Origin: Podocnemis expansa | Taxonomy: Eukaryota > Chordata > Testudines > Podocnemididae | NCBI GenBank assembly: GCA_007922195.1 | Contig: ML682123.1 | Coordinates: 934,751 to 998,750, forward strand | Direction: 5' to 3' | DNA length: 64,000 nucleotides | In this document: in pieces, positions 1 through 10,920 of the stretch | Layout of the letters: every line of letters begins with the position of its first letter | How positions within the stretch are numbered: position 1 is the stretch's first letter | Translations under genes and position numbers: made by a program | The notes under the pieces: generated by a model | Database searches by the model: none | Seen by the model: the letters and a program-made list of their open reading frames with translations, nothing else | What the model was told of the DNA's origin: nothing

Positions 1-374
1 CCTGAGTGAACAAAAGTGACGACACTTTCAGTTCTGTTGTGCTGTGAACAGGTCCATCTAGGGCATGCCCCACTGACTGAAGATATAGGACATAGTATCT
101 GTGTGGAAGGACCACTCGTGATGAGACAGAAATGTCCTGCTCAGTGAGTCTGCCATGCTGTTGTCTATCCCTGGAAGGTGGGCCACTACCAGGGTGAAGC
201 TGTGTTTGAAGGCCAGTTCCAGAGGTTGATAACCTCCATGCAGAGAGCTGGGGAGTGAATGCCCCCCCCCCCCCGCTACTGATGGTTCATGTAGAACATG
301 GCTGTTATGTTGTCTGTCTGGACCTGGACTGTTTTCCCCCTTACCAAGTCCAGGAAGGCCCTGCAGGCCAGGTG

Positions 375-1164
375 TGTAATAACCCTTGGGGAGGAAGGGG
401 TTAACACTCTGGTCAGTGAGTCCCAGGACAGCCAATAGGAATGAAGCACAGGTTTTTGAATGGTAACAGCAGCCTGGCCTGGGCCTGTTTGGATGTAGCA
501 GAGCTCCTGGAAGGATCAGGAGGAGGCCAGAGGGGCCTGAGGAAGAATCCAGCAACATCCTTACCAAAGATAAGTTAAATTTGTTACTGACCAGGCGTGG
601 GTAGAACAGGGAATGTTTACTTAGACATGGTCAGGGTATTTTCTTCATTTTTGGCTTGTTTTTTGGATTTCTCTGTGCTAAGCACATGTAACCCAACCCC
701 CACCCCACTACCCTGTAACTACCTAAGTTAATTCCCAGAGAAGCAACTCTCTGTGTTTATCATCTGTTCTTTTTGATTAAAGAGTTTACCTTTTAAGTAA
801 GTTCTGGTTCTGTGTCCTGAAAGGCAAGAGGTTTGTGTGCCTGTGCCTTAGACTGCACAGGCAGCTACTAAAGGGAACCCTGTTCCAGTTCCAGCTCATA
901 TTGCAGCTGGGGTTCAGTCACTTTCCTGAGAGAGGAATAAAGAGGATTGCAAGTACCTCACAGGGAGGAATTCCCAAGTGCGCCTTCCTGGGTCTCAAGA
1001 GGTTTTTTTGTATTTGGGTGGTGGCAGCGATACCACTCCAAGGCCAGGAATTGGAGGCCTTGGAGACTTTTAAGAGCAGGCTTTAAGGCCAGTGGCTTTT
1101 CTGGCCTGTTGCAGGCCCCCACCTTCTGCACTCAGAGTGCCAGAGTGGGGAAAAAGCCTTGACA
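375..1164 (+). mobile_element. Solo LTR of an endogenous retrovirus-like element
   Basis: A 790-bp insertion splits the RNase H region of element A. It begins TGTAATAACC and ends CCTTGACA, the TG...CA form of an LTR, and is flanked by a perfect 5-bp duplication AGGTG (370-374 and 1165-1169). A polyadenylation-type ATTAAA near 775 suggests plus orientation. No internal retroviral genes are present, so this is a solo LTR left by recombination. It is younger than element A. Confidence 0.85.
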
Positions 1165-1695
1165 AGGTGTATGGCTTTGAGTTCTTTCAGATTTATCTGA
1201 AGGAGGCTGTCCTCATGTGACCAGTTTCCTTGGGTTGCCCTCCAAGATATATGCTCCCCAACCCATGTCTGATGTATCGGTGATCAGCATCACCAAGAGG
1301 TTGGAGGTCTTGAAGAGAATACCCCCAGGGCAAAGAGTGGGTCCCGCCAGATTTTCAGTGTTTCCAGGACATTGCAAGGAACTGAGAGTACCTTGTTCAG
1401 AGAGTGCCCATGGGGGTGGAAGGCTGTGGCTAGCCAGAGCTGAAAGGCCTTCATCCTCAAGTGGGGCATTCCTATCATGGAGGTAGAGGCTGCCATGTGA
1501 CCTTCCCTTTATTAGCCAATTGTTGAGGTAAGGGTATATCCTTATGCCCTGTTTCTTCAGGTACTCCTCCACAGCCACCAAGAACTTTGTGAACATTCTG
1601 GGGGCTAAGGAAAGGCTGAAAGAGAGCAATGCGGACTGGAAGTGTTCCCTTCCCACCACAAATTGGAGGAAACTTCTGTGGATGAGTCTTATCGC

Positions 1696-2169
1696 CAGGG
1701 GCGTCACTGCCCCGGGAAGGGACCTGGGGCATGGCCCCAGGCCCCGCCCCCCGCCCGCAGGCCCCGCCCCTGGCCTGCAGGCTACGCCTCCTGGCTGGGG
1801 ACAGGGCTGGAAGCCACTGAGTGCCACCATTGGTGGCTGGGCCTGCATCCCCAGCTGGGGATGGGGCCAGAGCAGCCGCCGCTGCTGCGGGCAGCCAAGC
1901 CCCCAAGCCTCGGCTGAGGACGGGGCTGCTGCAGCCATGGGTGGCTGGGCCCCAGATCCCCCACTGGGGACAGGGCTGCCGCAGCTGCAGCCTCAAGTGG
2001 CTGCGCCCCAGCTCCCCAGCTGGGGATGAGGCTACCATGGCCATGGGTGGCTGGATCGTGGATCTCCGTCCCAATTGGGCCAGAGACAGGGGGGCGCTGC
2101 CAGACTCGGGGCACCGGTGCTGGGATTTGGGGCACGTGCTCTGGGTGCCTGGTGCCAGTGACACCCCTG
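1696..2169. mobile_element. hAT-like non-autonomous element, family 1, copy 1
   Basis: A 474-bp GC-rich insertion lies in the RT region of element A. The ends are inverted copies of CAGGGGYGTCACTG. The flanks are an 8-bp duplication, CTTATCGC on the left and CTTATTGC on the right (7/8). CAG-starting ends with 8-bp duplications are typical of hAT transposons. There is no transposase gene. A second copy is at 48651-49091. Confidence 0.88.
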
Positions 2170-2844
2170 CTTATTGCTATATGAAATTAGGTGTCCTTTA
2201 GATCGAGGGCCACGAACCAGTCTCCTTGGTCTAGAGCTGGGATGATTTATGATAGGGAAACCATGCAGAATTTTATTTTCCTTAAGTGTTTGTTCAGAGC
2301 TCTAAGCTCTAGGATGGGTTTCAGGTCAGCATTCTGCTTGGGGACTAGGCAGCAGTGGGAGCAGAAACCCTTTCCCTACTGCTTCCTTGGGACCCTTTCT
2401 GTCACTCCCAGGGAGAACAGTTTCTTGCACTCCCTTTGCAGCAGTAGGTCATGCTCTGGATTTCTGAGGTTTGGGCGAGGGGGTGGTTTTCTGTCTTGGG
2501 GTGTGGATTTGAATTGTATGGAGTACCTCCTGGATACTCTGCCCAGTATCCAGCAGTCTGTTGGGATGTTGGCCCAGTGATGGAGGAATGGGCCCAAGAG
2601 GTTCTTGAAGACCAGGGACTGGGTGGTGGGGGTATGGTGGCCCTCTGGCCGCCCATCAAAAATTCTGTCTTTGGGCAGCAGGGTGAGAAGGGTGGGAAGT
2701 CTGGGTTATAGACTGGGGTCTGGAGCCCCTGCCTGCCTGGCCCCTCTCCCTGTCAGACCCCTCAAAGTGATGCTGAGGTTGTTGGTATGACCTTGGGTGT
2801 GACCCTTGTTGTTGGTGTTGCTGCTGCAGTTGCTGTGTTTGCTG

Positions 2845-4857
2845 CTATGTTTTCTGAGGTCTGAAGGAGTGTCTGGTTCCTTGTGGCATATACATGCCTA
2901 GGGATTTCAGGGCGGCTCTAGAGTCCTTCATGCCATGTAGTTTGGAATCCATAGATTCCACAAACAATGCAGGGCCTTCAAAAGGGAGGTCCTGCATCAC
3001 CAACTGCATTCGATGTGAGAGGCCAGACCCTTGCAACCAAGCATAGCATTAAATGGCAACTGCAGAACTGACATTACAAGAGGCAGTATCAGATGCATGC
3101 CAGGAGGTCATCAGGGCATTGCACAAGGCCAAGATGCCTTCCTTTACCATGGCATCATAGTCCTCGAGGTGCTCTCTGGGGACTATGTCATGGAACCGTT
3201 CTATAGCTCTCCAGAGGTTGAAAAGATATCACCTCATGAGAGCTTGGTGATTGGCGATACGCAACTGGAGTGCTGAGATGGAGGCAACCTTCCTCCCAAA
3301 GAGGTCCAACTTCTTTGCCTCCTTATTCTTGGGGGTGGAGGCTGGTTGGCCCTGTCTCTCTTTCTGATTGACAGTGTCCATCACTAGGGACGCCAGAGTG
3401 GGGAGATGAAACAGAAAAGCAAACTTCTGGGATGGGATGTGATATCTCTGATCTGCAGACATGGACATTGGGGGGGTGGGGGGATTGATGAAGGAGTTTG
3501 CCACAGAGCCCACGCAATCTTATGAACCCCTTCATGTTCAGGGGAACTGAGACTCTAGCGGGAGGGGCCGTGTCGCCCACATCAAAGAGAGGGTCAAAGT
3601 TCTTTTTGATCGCCTCAAGGTCTAAGTTTAAGTTTGCTGCCACGCGTTGTAGTAAATCCTGCTGGGCGTGGGGTTTTTCCCTGTATGCCAAAGGTCTCTT
3701 GTACATCGCTTCATCCGTGGAGGAGGATGAGGAGAGCCGCAATCTACTGCACCGATCAGTGCCAGGGTTGGGTTCCTCATGCAAGGCCTGTGTTGAGCAG
3801 GAGATCCTAGACAAGGGTGGAATCGAAGGACCTGGGGACATGGGTTCTTCCTCTGTGGGCCAGTCCATCCACCTGCTAGACTATTCCTTAAATGAGCACG
3901 GTGCTGAGTCATGGCAAACTGGGGAGCTCCCCCCCCGTCAGCTCAGGGGCAATTGGTGCCATGCTGGTGGCTGCGTGACGTGCTTCTGGTCTTTGCCAGT
4001 GCCAGTGGAGTTAACAGGGTTGGGGTTGGTGCTGAAGTTGTCCACACCGAAGGTCCCGTAGGGGAGTCCTTTTGGCACAAGAAGTGTGGGGGAGAACTTA
4101 CGGCAGCATTTCCCAGTGGGTTTCAATGCGGTCTGATTCGGTGCAGGGGCTTGGCATCAGAGGAGACAGAGGAGCTGGAATCAGGTCTTGCATGTCTGGA
4201 TCCCTGCGAGCACAGTACTGAGGGCTCACGTGAGGATTTGGGGGGAGGAGAGGTATTCACCCCCCGCCCACTGCCCTGGTTCCAGGCAAGGAGGGGTATG
4301 TGGTGCCGGAGGAGACCCTCGTGGTGATCGTGGTGCCAGTGATGGTCCATGTGTTGAAGCCACCCACTCCTTTGATAGGAAGGCGGTTTGCCCCTAGGTT
4401 GTATGGGCTTCAGTGCTGCAGGGGTCAGTGGCTGGAGTAACAACTTTGTCACCACAAAGGCCTCCAGAGTCGAAAGCATGGGCAGATGCTCCAGCCCCTT
4501 TCTTTGTGGTGGAGGTGCCAGTGACAAGGTCGCATGGCACTGAGATGGTGCTGAGGTGGAGGCTGATCACGGCTTTTTATGTTCAGCCTGAGAGCGACAC
4601 CGTGAATGCTCTGGTGCCGATCTGGCACGCAGTGTTGACGAGTCCTCGGGCACTTCGGGCATACCTGGCACCGAATGGAGAGCCAGTTGTGCAGCCTTTG
4701 CTCCTGCCTTCCTAAGTCCTTTGTTTGAAGGATCTGCAGATGGAACATTTATCTGCTTGGTAGGACTCGCCTAAGCATTTAAGCCATTTCTCATGGGGAT
4801 CATCTGTCAGGAAGGCCTTGCTTTGCTGCAGCTTGCACAGGGTTTGAACCTGGGCAT
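2845..4857 (-). pseudogene. DIRS A gag
   Basis: This is the decayed Gag-like ORF of element A, expected to bind element RNA and form particles. The likely start is the ATG at 4857, which gives MPRFKPC, the same start context as copies B (10715), C (21182) and D (47944). The N-terminal Cys/His cluster is degraded; CX2C...C survives but the His is lost. The central region ...FDPLFDVG... (about 3600) and the C-terminal segment DLPFEGPALF (about 2990) match the other copies. The 3' end runs into a CTG/TTG-rich stretch that encodes a Gln-rich linker. Frameshifts and stops separate the parts. Confidence 0.75.
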
Positions 4858-5020
4858 GACTGGTGGTGGAGCAGTGATCAAGCTCCAGGTGAGAGATTTT
4901 GTCGAAGCTGGAGAGATGCTCAAGAAACAGATAATGAACGAGACAGGGGCTTGTACAAAGGGCAAGAGTGGGCTGTTCCAGTACTGTTGCTAGGGGCAGA
5001 AAGAAGGAACTAAGGGGGGT

Positions 5021-5176
5021 CTGGGTCAGGGTCATATAAATAGCCATGGTCGCAGCATGGAAGGGGCATTGGCCACTGACCTCTGCTGACAGGCGAGGGC
5101 AAAAGAGTTCCTGGACAACCGTGTGCTGCAGCACATAGACACCTGTAACTGAATGATGTGAGCAGAGCTCGAAGAA
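5021..5176 (-). repeat. Left terminal repeat of DIRS A
   Basis: This 5' terminal segment matches the left repeats of B (10921-11083) and C (21265-21434). It starts, in element orientation, TTCTTCGAGCTCTGCTCACA, carries a TATAAATA-like motif near 5035, and ends at a CTGGGTCAGGGTC block. The matching right repeat lies outside the window. Confidence 0.75.
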
Positions 5177-5222
5177 CACACAGTTCTTCTTTGAGGCCTG
5201 CTCACGTCATTCGGTCACAGGT
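5141..5222. repeat. Palindromic junction of DIRS A and DIRS B
   Basis: Two inverted arms of about 36-39 bp face each other across the 7-bp spacer CACACAG (5177-5183). The left arm (5141-5176) is the 5' terminus of A. The right arm (5184-5222) is the part of B's internal complementary region that matches a left terminus. B's right terminal repeat, which should follow, is absent. Confidence 0.7.
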
Positions 5223-5255
5223 TATTGCTACCTGTACCAAGGATGGGGGGTGGAG

Positions 5256-6480
5256 TTATGGTTTACCCACTTTGAGCATGGTTCTGCCCAGCACAGCATC
5301 ATCTCGTGCCCGCTGGACAATTGTGTAGTTCACCATGAAGGTGTGTACTGACGCCCACGTGGCTGCTCTGCAGATCTCTTGGATCGGGACCTGCGCAAGG
5401 AAGGCTGTTGAGGATGCCTGTGCTCTCATTGAGTGCACCCTGACCCTTCCAAGGAGGGGCATATTTGACCTTGTATAGCAGTCCTTAATAGAGTTCACTA
5501 TCCAAGCCAAAATGCACTGAGTTGTCACTGGCTGGTCTCTTTTACGTTCCGCTACAGCAACAAACAGTTGGGATGTCTTGCAAAACGGGTGTGTATGCTC
5601 ATTGTAGGAGTGCTCTCCTGACATCCAAGGTGTGCCATTTCCTTTGGTTCTCTGTGACCTGAGGGTCTGGGAAGAACACTGGGAGACAGATGTCCTGGTT
5701 CAGGTGGAATGGAGAAGCCACCTTAAGGAGAAGGGCTGAATGTGGGAATAGTAACACCTTGTCCTTAAAGAACCTTGTATATGGAGGTTCTAAGGAAAGG
5801 GCCCTTAATTCAGATACCTGTTTAGCTGAGGTTATTGCTACTAGGAAAGCCACCCTCCATGACAGGATCAAAAAAGTGCAGAGTCTAAGGGCTTGTATGG
5901 TGGTTCTGTTAGTTTATGAAGCACTTCATTCAAGTCCCACTGTGGAGTCGGGTCTCTGGTTCACAGGTAGATCCTCTCAAGTCCCTTTAGGAATCGAGCA
6001 GAGATGGCATGTGAGAAAATTGGAACCCCTTCCACCTTCTTATGAAGGGCTGAGATCACTGCTAAATGTACCTTAAAAGAGGAGGTCGAGAGGCCCCTAT
6101 CTTTAAGGTATAGGGTAGGGGTCTCAAACAGATGGCCCCTAAAGCTATTTCCTGCGGCCCACAATGACATGATCATTACCGATATTTGCAATATCATTGT
6201 ATGCACAGATTGCAGTGGTGCGGCCCTGGGCTAACATACTAATCGTCATGTGGCCCTCTACTAGTTCTCATGTGGCCCTCATGGTGATTTGAGTTTGAGA
6301 GCCCTGGTGTAGGAGGTAGTTGAGTATAGATTGGATCGGGGCTGACTTGGGTTATCCTTCTATCCTGGGACCAAAGGGAGAACCACTTCCATTTATTGGA
6401 GTAGGTGGCCCTGTTGGACGGTCTTCTGCTACCAATTAGCATTCTTCTGACTCTTTGTGAGCAATGTCTTTCATTCTTGT
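5256..6480 (-). pseudogene. DIRS B tyrosine recombinase
   Basis: This integrase-type tyrosine recombinase would insert the circular DNA copy of the element without a target duplication. The N-terminal core-binding part contains GSRRPSNRATYSNKW (about 6450-6400). The catalytic region contains ITSAKQVSELRAL (about 5840-5800), HSMR (about 5435) and a C-terminal segment TFMVNYTI with the candidate nucleophile Tyr (about 5325). The first catalytic Arg, expected directly before VSEL, is Gln here (CAG at 5819-5821). A hAT-like insertion and frameshifts break the frame, so the protein is inactive. Confidence 0.8.
6116..6306. mobile_element. hAT-like element, family 2, copy 1
   Basis: A 191-bp insertion in the recombinase gene of DIRS B. 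The ends are TAGGGGTCTCAAACA and its inverted partner TTTGAGAGCCCTG. Flanks GTATAGGG and GTGTAGGA agree at 6 of 8 positions, a weathered 8-bp duplication. The other copy is at 15008-15176. Confidence 0.8.
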
Positions 6481-7415
6481 TTAGCCACACAGCTGCCAGG
6501 CTGTCAAGTGAAGCACAGGCAGGTGTGGGTGGTGTAGGTGGCCTGAATCCTGTGTCAACAGGTCCACCCTGTGTTGTAGGTGAAGGGGGGTAGCTACCAA
6601 TAAGTCCCATAGGGTTGAGTACCAGGGCTGCCTGGGCCAGGCTGGAGCTACCAGTAATATGTCTGCTTTGTCCCTCCTTATCTTTAGGAGGATCCTGTAA
6701 ATTTGGGGAATAGGCAGAAACATGTACATTAGCAGAGCCCCTGCCCACATGGTATCAGGAAGCACCAGCTATTAAGCCCTTCTCCTGTCCCCTTAACAAG
6801 CAGAACTGGGGACACTTCCAGTTCTGGTTTGTCATGAATAGGTCCATTTGAGGCATGGCCCATAGTCTGAAAATATAGCTCACTGCCTCTGCAGGGACCA
6901 CTTGTGGTGTGAGGGGAGATCCTTGCTTAGTGAGTACGTTTTGTCGTTGCTTGCCCCTGCTAGATGGACCGCTATTGGGGGTAAAGTTGTATCTTAGGGC
7001 CAGTTTCCAGAGGCTGAGAGCCTCCCTGCAAAGAGCAGGGGAGTGGGCCCCCCCTTGCCAGTTCGTATAGAACATGGCCGCTGTGTTGTCTGTGAGGACC
7101 TGGATTGTTTTCTCTTTCACTATTTCCAGGAAGACCCCGCATGCTAGGCAAGTTGCCCTGAGTTCTTTTGCATTGATGTGTAGGGAGCTGTCCTTGAGTG
7201 ACAAGGTCCCTTGCATTGATGCCCCCCACCCCAAGATGTGGGCTCCCAACCCCTATCCAAGGCATCTGTGGTTAGGGTCATCGTGGGGTTGGAAGTTTCA
7301 AAGGGGACCCCCTGAGAGCAAAGTGTGGATCCCATCAGATTTCCAGCACTGCCAGGACCTTTGGCAGGATGGAGAGCACCTTGGTCAGTGGGTGCTGGCA
7401 AGGGTGGAAGAGTAG
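6481..7415 (-). pseudogene. DIRS B RNase H and methyltransferase-like region
   Basis: RNase H segments seen in order are a degraded first Asp region (about 7270), HINAKELRA with the Glu (about 7175) and VLTDNTAAMFYTN with the second Asp (about 7085). After these comes MPQMDLFMTNQNWKCPQF and then GALLMYMFLPIPQIYRIL...APAWPRQPWY (about 6740-6600). The last part resembles the Dam-type adenine methyltransferase-like domain of DIRS elements, but the usual catalytic NPPY/DPPY-type tetrapeptide is not visible. At least three frameshifts are needed to read through. Confidence 0.7.
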
Positions 7416-7424
7416 GGCAAGCTA

Positions 7425-7553
7425 AAGCGACTAGTGTAGTAGCTAGCTCCTCTGCTTAATATGCAGCAGGACCTGGGTTCAATTCCCAGAGGGCTGGACT
7501 CAATGATCTCATGAGGTCCCTTCTAGCCCTATGATTTGATTTGATTCTAAATA
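7425..7553 (+). mobile_element. tRNA-derived SINE with CR1-like tail, copy 1
   Basis: A short insertion within DIRS B. It contains a Pol III B-box-like GGTTCAATTCC (7477-7487), followed by a tail GGGCTGGACTCAATGATCTC...TCTAGCCCTATGATT that matches the 3' end of CR1 LINEs, then ATTTG repeats. This is the architecture of tortoise Pol III SINEs, whose tails were borrowed from CR1. The left edge is approximate and no clear target duplication was found. Confidence 0.75.
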
Positions 7554-7559
7554 GTCTAA

Positions 7560-8440
7560 TGAGCAGGCAGGCCATCCCTATCATGTACATGGAGGCTGCC
7601 ATGTGTCCCAGGAACTGGAGGCAGTGCCTGGCTGTAGTGAGTGGGGTGTTATGGAGCTCTGAAGTGATGGCACAGATGGACTGAAATCTTGAAGATAGTA
7701 GGGACACTCTCCCCCTTTTTGAGTCCAGGAGAGCCCTTATAAACTCTATTTTCCTGCTTGGGGAGAGTTTGGATTTTTCTAAGTTTATGTGAACTCCCAG
7801 TCTTTTGCATAGAAGCCTGGTTAGCCTGACACTGTGTCGCACCTGGTGCTTGGATTTTCCCTTTATCAGCCAATAATTTAGATAAGGGTATATCCTCACC
7901 CCTCATTTTCTTAAGTGGGCTGCCACAGCCACCATACATTTGGTGAATAGTGTGGGGCCAGGGAAAGGCTGAATGGAAGTGAGGTGAATTGGAAGTGTTT
8001 TCCCCCATCACAGAACAGAGTAACCTTCTGTGTCTGTGTCTTATTACTATGTGGAAATAGGCATCTTTGAGGTTGAGGGTCATGAACCAGTTCCCGGAGT
8101 CTAGGGCTGGAATAATTTGTGAGAGGGAGACCATGTGGAACTTTATTTTTCTTAAGTGTCTGTTTAGGTCTCTGAGGTCTAGGCTTGGCCTCAGATCGCC
8201 ATTTGGCTTGGGAACCAATAAGTAACTGGAGTAAAACCCTTTTCCCTGTTCTCTTTTGGGGACTCTTTCTATTGCCCCCAGGGACAGCAACTTCCTGCAT
8301 TCCCTTCGCAGTGACAGGTCTTGAGATGGATTCTGGACTCTTGAGTGGGGGGTCGGCTTTGATTTGAATTGGATGGAGTATCCTTCAGATACTGTGCTGA
8401 GTATCCAATGGCCTGATGTAATGGTGGCCCACTGGTGTAA
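7560..8440 (-). pseudogene. DIRS B reverse transcriptase
   Basis: The RT domain of element B. Visible motifs are the fingers segment LLVPKPNGDLRPSLDLRDLN (about 8230-8170), motif A as LKDAYFHI with its catalytic Asp (about 8060), a disrupted motif B around 7950, and motif C as YLNYWLI (7866-7887). Motif C lacks both Asp residues of YxDD. The thumb/connection region continues to about 7560 with LGHMAASMYMIGMA. Frameshifts lie near 7910 and between motif C and RNase H. The fingers and motif A regions are well kept, so the copy is not ancient. Confidence 0.82.
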
Positions 8441-8448
8441 AAATGAGC

Positions 8449-10715
8449 CTAAGCAGTCTTTGAACAGTGGGGGCTTGTGGATGCGAGTGTGGTGACCCTC
8501 TGGTAAAGTGTCAAAATCTCTGCCTTTGATTGGCAGAGCAAGACTGCCTCATCCCCATCCAGGCATCTGACTAGTTGACTGGGGCCAGGGGCCCCTCGTG
8601 TCCCAGCCTCTGTCTCTGTCCAGGCCCCTATACTGGTGCTGAAGCTGTTGGTATGTCCTCTGGTGCAATCCTTGTTGCTGCTGTTGCTGCGGCTGTTGTT
8701 GGGTCTGTTGGGATCTAAAGGAGTGTCTGGCCACCTGGGGCATGTACATGCCCAGGAATTAAGGGTGGCCCTGGAGTCCTTCATCCCATGCAGCCTGGAA
8801 TCCATAGATTCTGCAAACAGCATCGGTCCTTCAAAGAGGAGGTCTTGAATGGCCTGCTGCATTTGGGGTGACAGGCTGGACACCTGGAGCAGCCCTCTGT
8901 GTGGTGACTGCTGAGGCTACACTGCAGCTGGTCATGTCTGACACATCCCAGCACATCAAGAGGGTGTCGCTTGAAGCCAGTATACCCTCTTCCACCAATG
9001 TCTTATAGTCCCTGAGGTTCTCATGGGGGACTAACTCTTGGAACAGCTCCATAGCTTTCCACAGGTTGAAAATGTATCACCCTATAAGCTCCTGGTGGTT
9101 GGCGATACGGAGCTGGAGGGCTGAAGTGGAGTAAACCTTTCTTCCAAAGATGGCCAGTTTCTCAGCCTCTTTATTTATGGGAGTGGAAGCAGGTTGTCCC
9201 TGTCTCTCCTTTTGGTTAACAGTATCAACCACAAGGGACCCAGGTGTGGGGTGATTAAACAGGAACACAAACATCTGGTTGGACATGATATTTGCACTCA
9301 GCTGTTTTGGACACTGGTGGTATAGATGAAGGAGTTTGCCAGCAGGCTTCGGCAATTTTGTATATCCCTTTGTGTAAGGGGACAGTGATACCGGTGGGAG
9401 GGGCCATGCCACCCACATCAAAGAGGGGGTCAAAGTCCTCACTTACGACCTCTACCTCTAGGTTTAAGTTTGCCACTATACAGTGTAGGAGGTCTTGGTG
9501 GGCCTATACATTAGGGGTCCTGAGTATGCGGCTTCATCTGGGGAGGAGGATGAAAGGACCCTTTATCTACTGCACCAGGGTTGATCAGTGCTTATGCTGA
9601 ATTCCTCTTCAGAGGCCCCTGGGGAGCAATAGACCCTAGAGGAAGGTCGTCTGGAGGAGCCAGGTGTTTTGGGCTCTTCCTGTGAGGTCCAGTCCATTTA
9701 TTGGCTGGACCATTCCCTAAGTGAACATGGTGCCAATTCTTGGCATGTTGCAAATGGCCTCTATCACAGAGGTGCCAATCTGTACTGCGCCAATGACTGT
9801 GTGATTGGCTCTTGCCCTTGGTTGGTTCTGGGGAGGCAGATTAGTCTGATGTCGGTGCTGAGATAGCCTGCACTGAAGAGCCCGCGCAGGAACCCACGTA
9901 TTGTGGTGGTGTCAGGGAATGCTTATGGTGACACTTCCCTGCCGGCTTTGAGGTTGCCAGGGTTGGTGCCAGGGACGACGGTGATCATCAGCGCCAAGAT
10001 TCGGCACTGGAGGCATCAGAGGAGCCAGACTTGGACCTCGTCTGTCAGGAGCCTTGTGAGTGTGGGATAGAGTGCTCCCTGGAGGTCTCTGGGGAAAGGT
10101 CAGATATTCCCTTTCCTCTTCGTGCTCTGACTTGGTGCACATTGGAGAAGACCCTGGTGCCATTGTAGCCCGCAACAGAATGGTTGGGCTTTTGCTCAAC
10201 CTCTGTGCTGGTCAGGGACCAAGCTTTGAGGCTGCCCATGCCTTTGACACGAAGACTGGTTTGCCTCTAGGTTTGGAAGGCGGGGGAGTTGGCAGCTGGA
10301 GGAGAGCCTTCGCCACTTTGAAGACCCCTGGTGTGGATGGCACGGGCAGCGGCTCTGAACCCTTCCCTTGGGAGTGGGGTGGCAGCAGGGAGCTTGACCC
10401 GGTGCCGAGTCTGATCCTGAGCATGATTTCCTGGGGTGGAGAGTGGTGCTGAGGAGGCTTTGGTGCTGACTTGGCACACAGTGCCAGCAGGTTTTTAGGT
10501 ACTCCAAAAGTACTGCATGCTGGCTGCAGTGCCTGTTCCGAGGCTGTAATGCACAGCCTTTGCTCCTTGTCCTTTTGGGTCCTTCACTCGAAGGACTGAC
10601 AGATGGAGCATTTATCAGCCTAGTGGGTCTCACCCAGGCATTTTAGGCACTTCTTGTGAAGATGACTCACTGGGAAGGCCTTGCTGCAACTGGTGCAGGG
10701 TTTGAAGCCTAGCAT
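8449..10715 (-). pseudogene. DIRS B gag
   Basis: Gag-like gene of element B. The likely start at 10715 gives MLGFKPCTSC. The N-terminal zinc knuckle CLKCLGETH is followed by an in-frame stop where the last Cys segment should come. After a Pro/Ala-rich linker, the conserved core contains FDPLFDVGG (about 9430), GRKVYSTSALQLRIANHQEL (about 9150-9090) and DLLFEGPMLFAESMDSRLHG (about 8840). The C terminus has a CAA/CAG-rich tract encoding many Gln residues (about 8720-8640) before RT begins. Several stops and frameshifts are present. Confidence 0.75.
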
Positions 10716-10920
10716 GGTTGGCAGTGGGTCGGAGTGATGTTCGGACTCCGGGTGTTGAACAGACTTGGTGGAGACACCAGATCATGGGAGAACGATGTCC
10801 ATGAATAGATTTTCTAAAGTAAATGGTCAGTTCATCAACGATTGAGACAGGCATTTGCATGAATGCAAGAACGGGCTGTGCCGGTACTGTTGCTGAGGGT
10901 GGAAAGGAGGAACCAAGGAG

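Larger units (their letters stand above)
58..2620 (-). pseudogene. DIRS A reverse transcriptase-RNase H, interrupted
   Basis: This is decayed pol of element A, which would copy element RNA into DNA. Recognisable parts in coding order are the RT N-terminal region (about 2597-2376), motif B as SLSLAPRMFTK, motif C as YLNNWLI (about 1510-1541), the first RNase H acidic segment TDTSDMGWGA (about 1270), and, beyond the LTR, the last RNase H motif GIDNSMADSLSR (about 190-130). Part of the RT thumb/connection region seen in B and C is missing between motif C and RNase H, and several frameshifts are present. Motif C has Asn at both Asp positions of the usual YxDD. The gene cannot encode a working enzyme. 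Confidence 0.8.
1..5176 (-). mobile_element. DIRS-like retrotransposon A (3' end outside window)
   Basis: This is a minus-strand tyrosine-recombinase retrotransposon. Reading leftwards from 5176 it has a terminal repeat, a Gag region with a Cys/His cluster, a Gln-rich linker, reverse transcriptase, RNase H and the start of the methyltransferase-like region, where the window ends. The order matches copies B and C and the DIRS group. It is dead: Gag and pol are broken by stops and frameshifts, a hAT-like element sits in RT (1696-2169) and a solo LTR sits in RNase H (375-1164). The recombinase region should lie beyond position 1. Confidence 0.85.

Noticed and set aside
1213..1938. 241-codon minus-strand open frame as a single protein
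   Set aside because: It joins hAT-like insertion sequence to decayed RT and RNase H; not one gene.
7470..7490. A tRNA gene suggested by the B-box-like GGTTCAATTCC
   Set aside because: No cloverleaf can be drawn, and the CR1-like tail shows it is a SINE.
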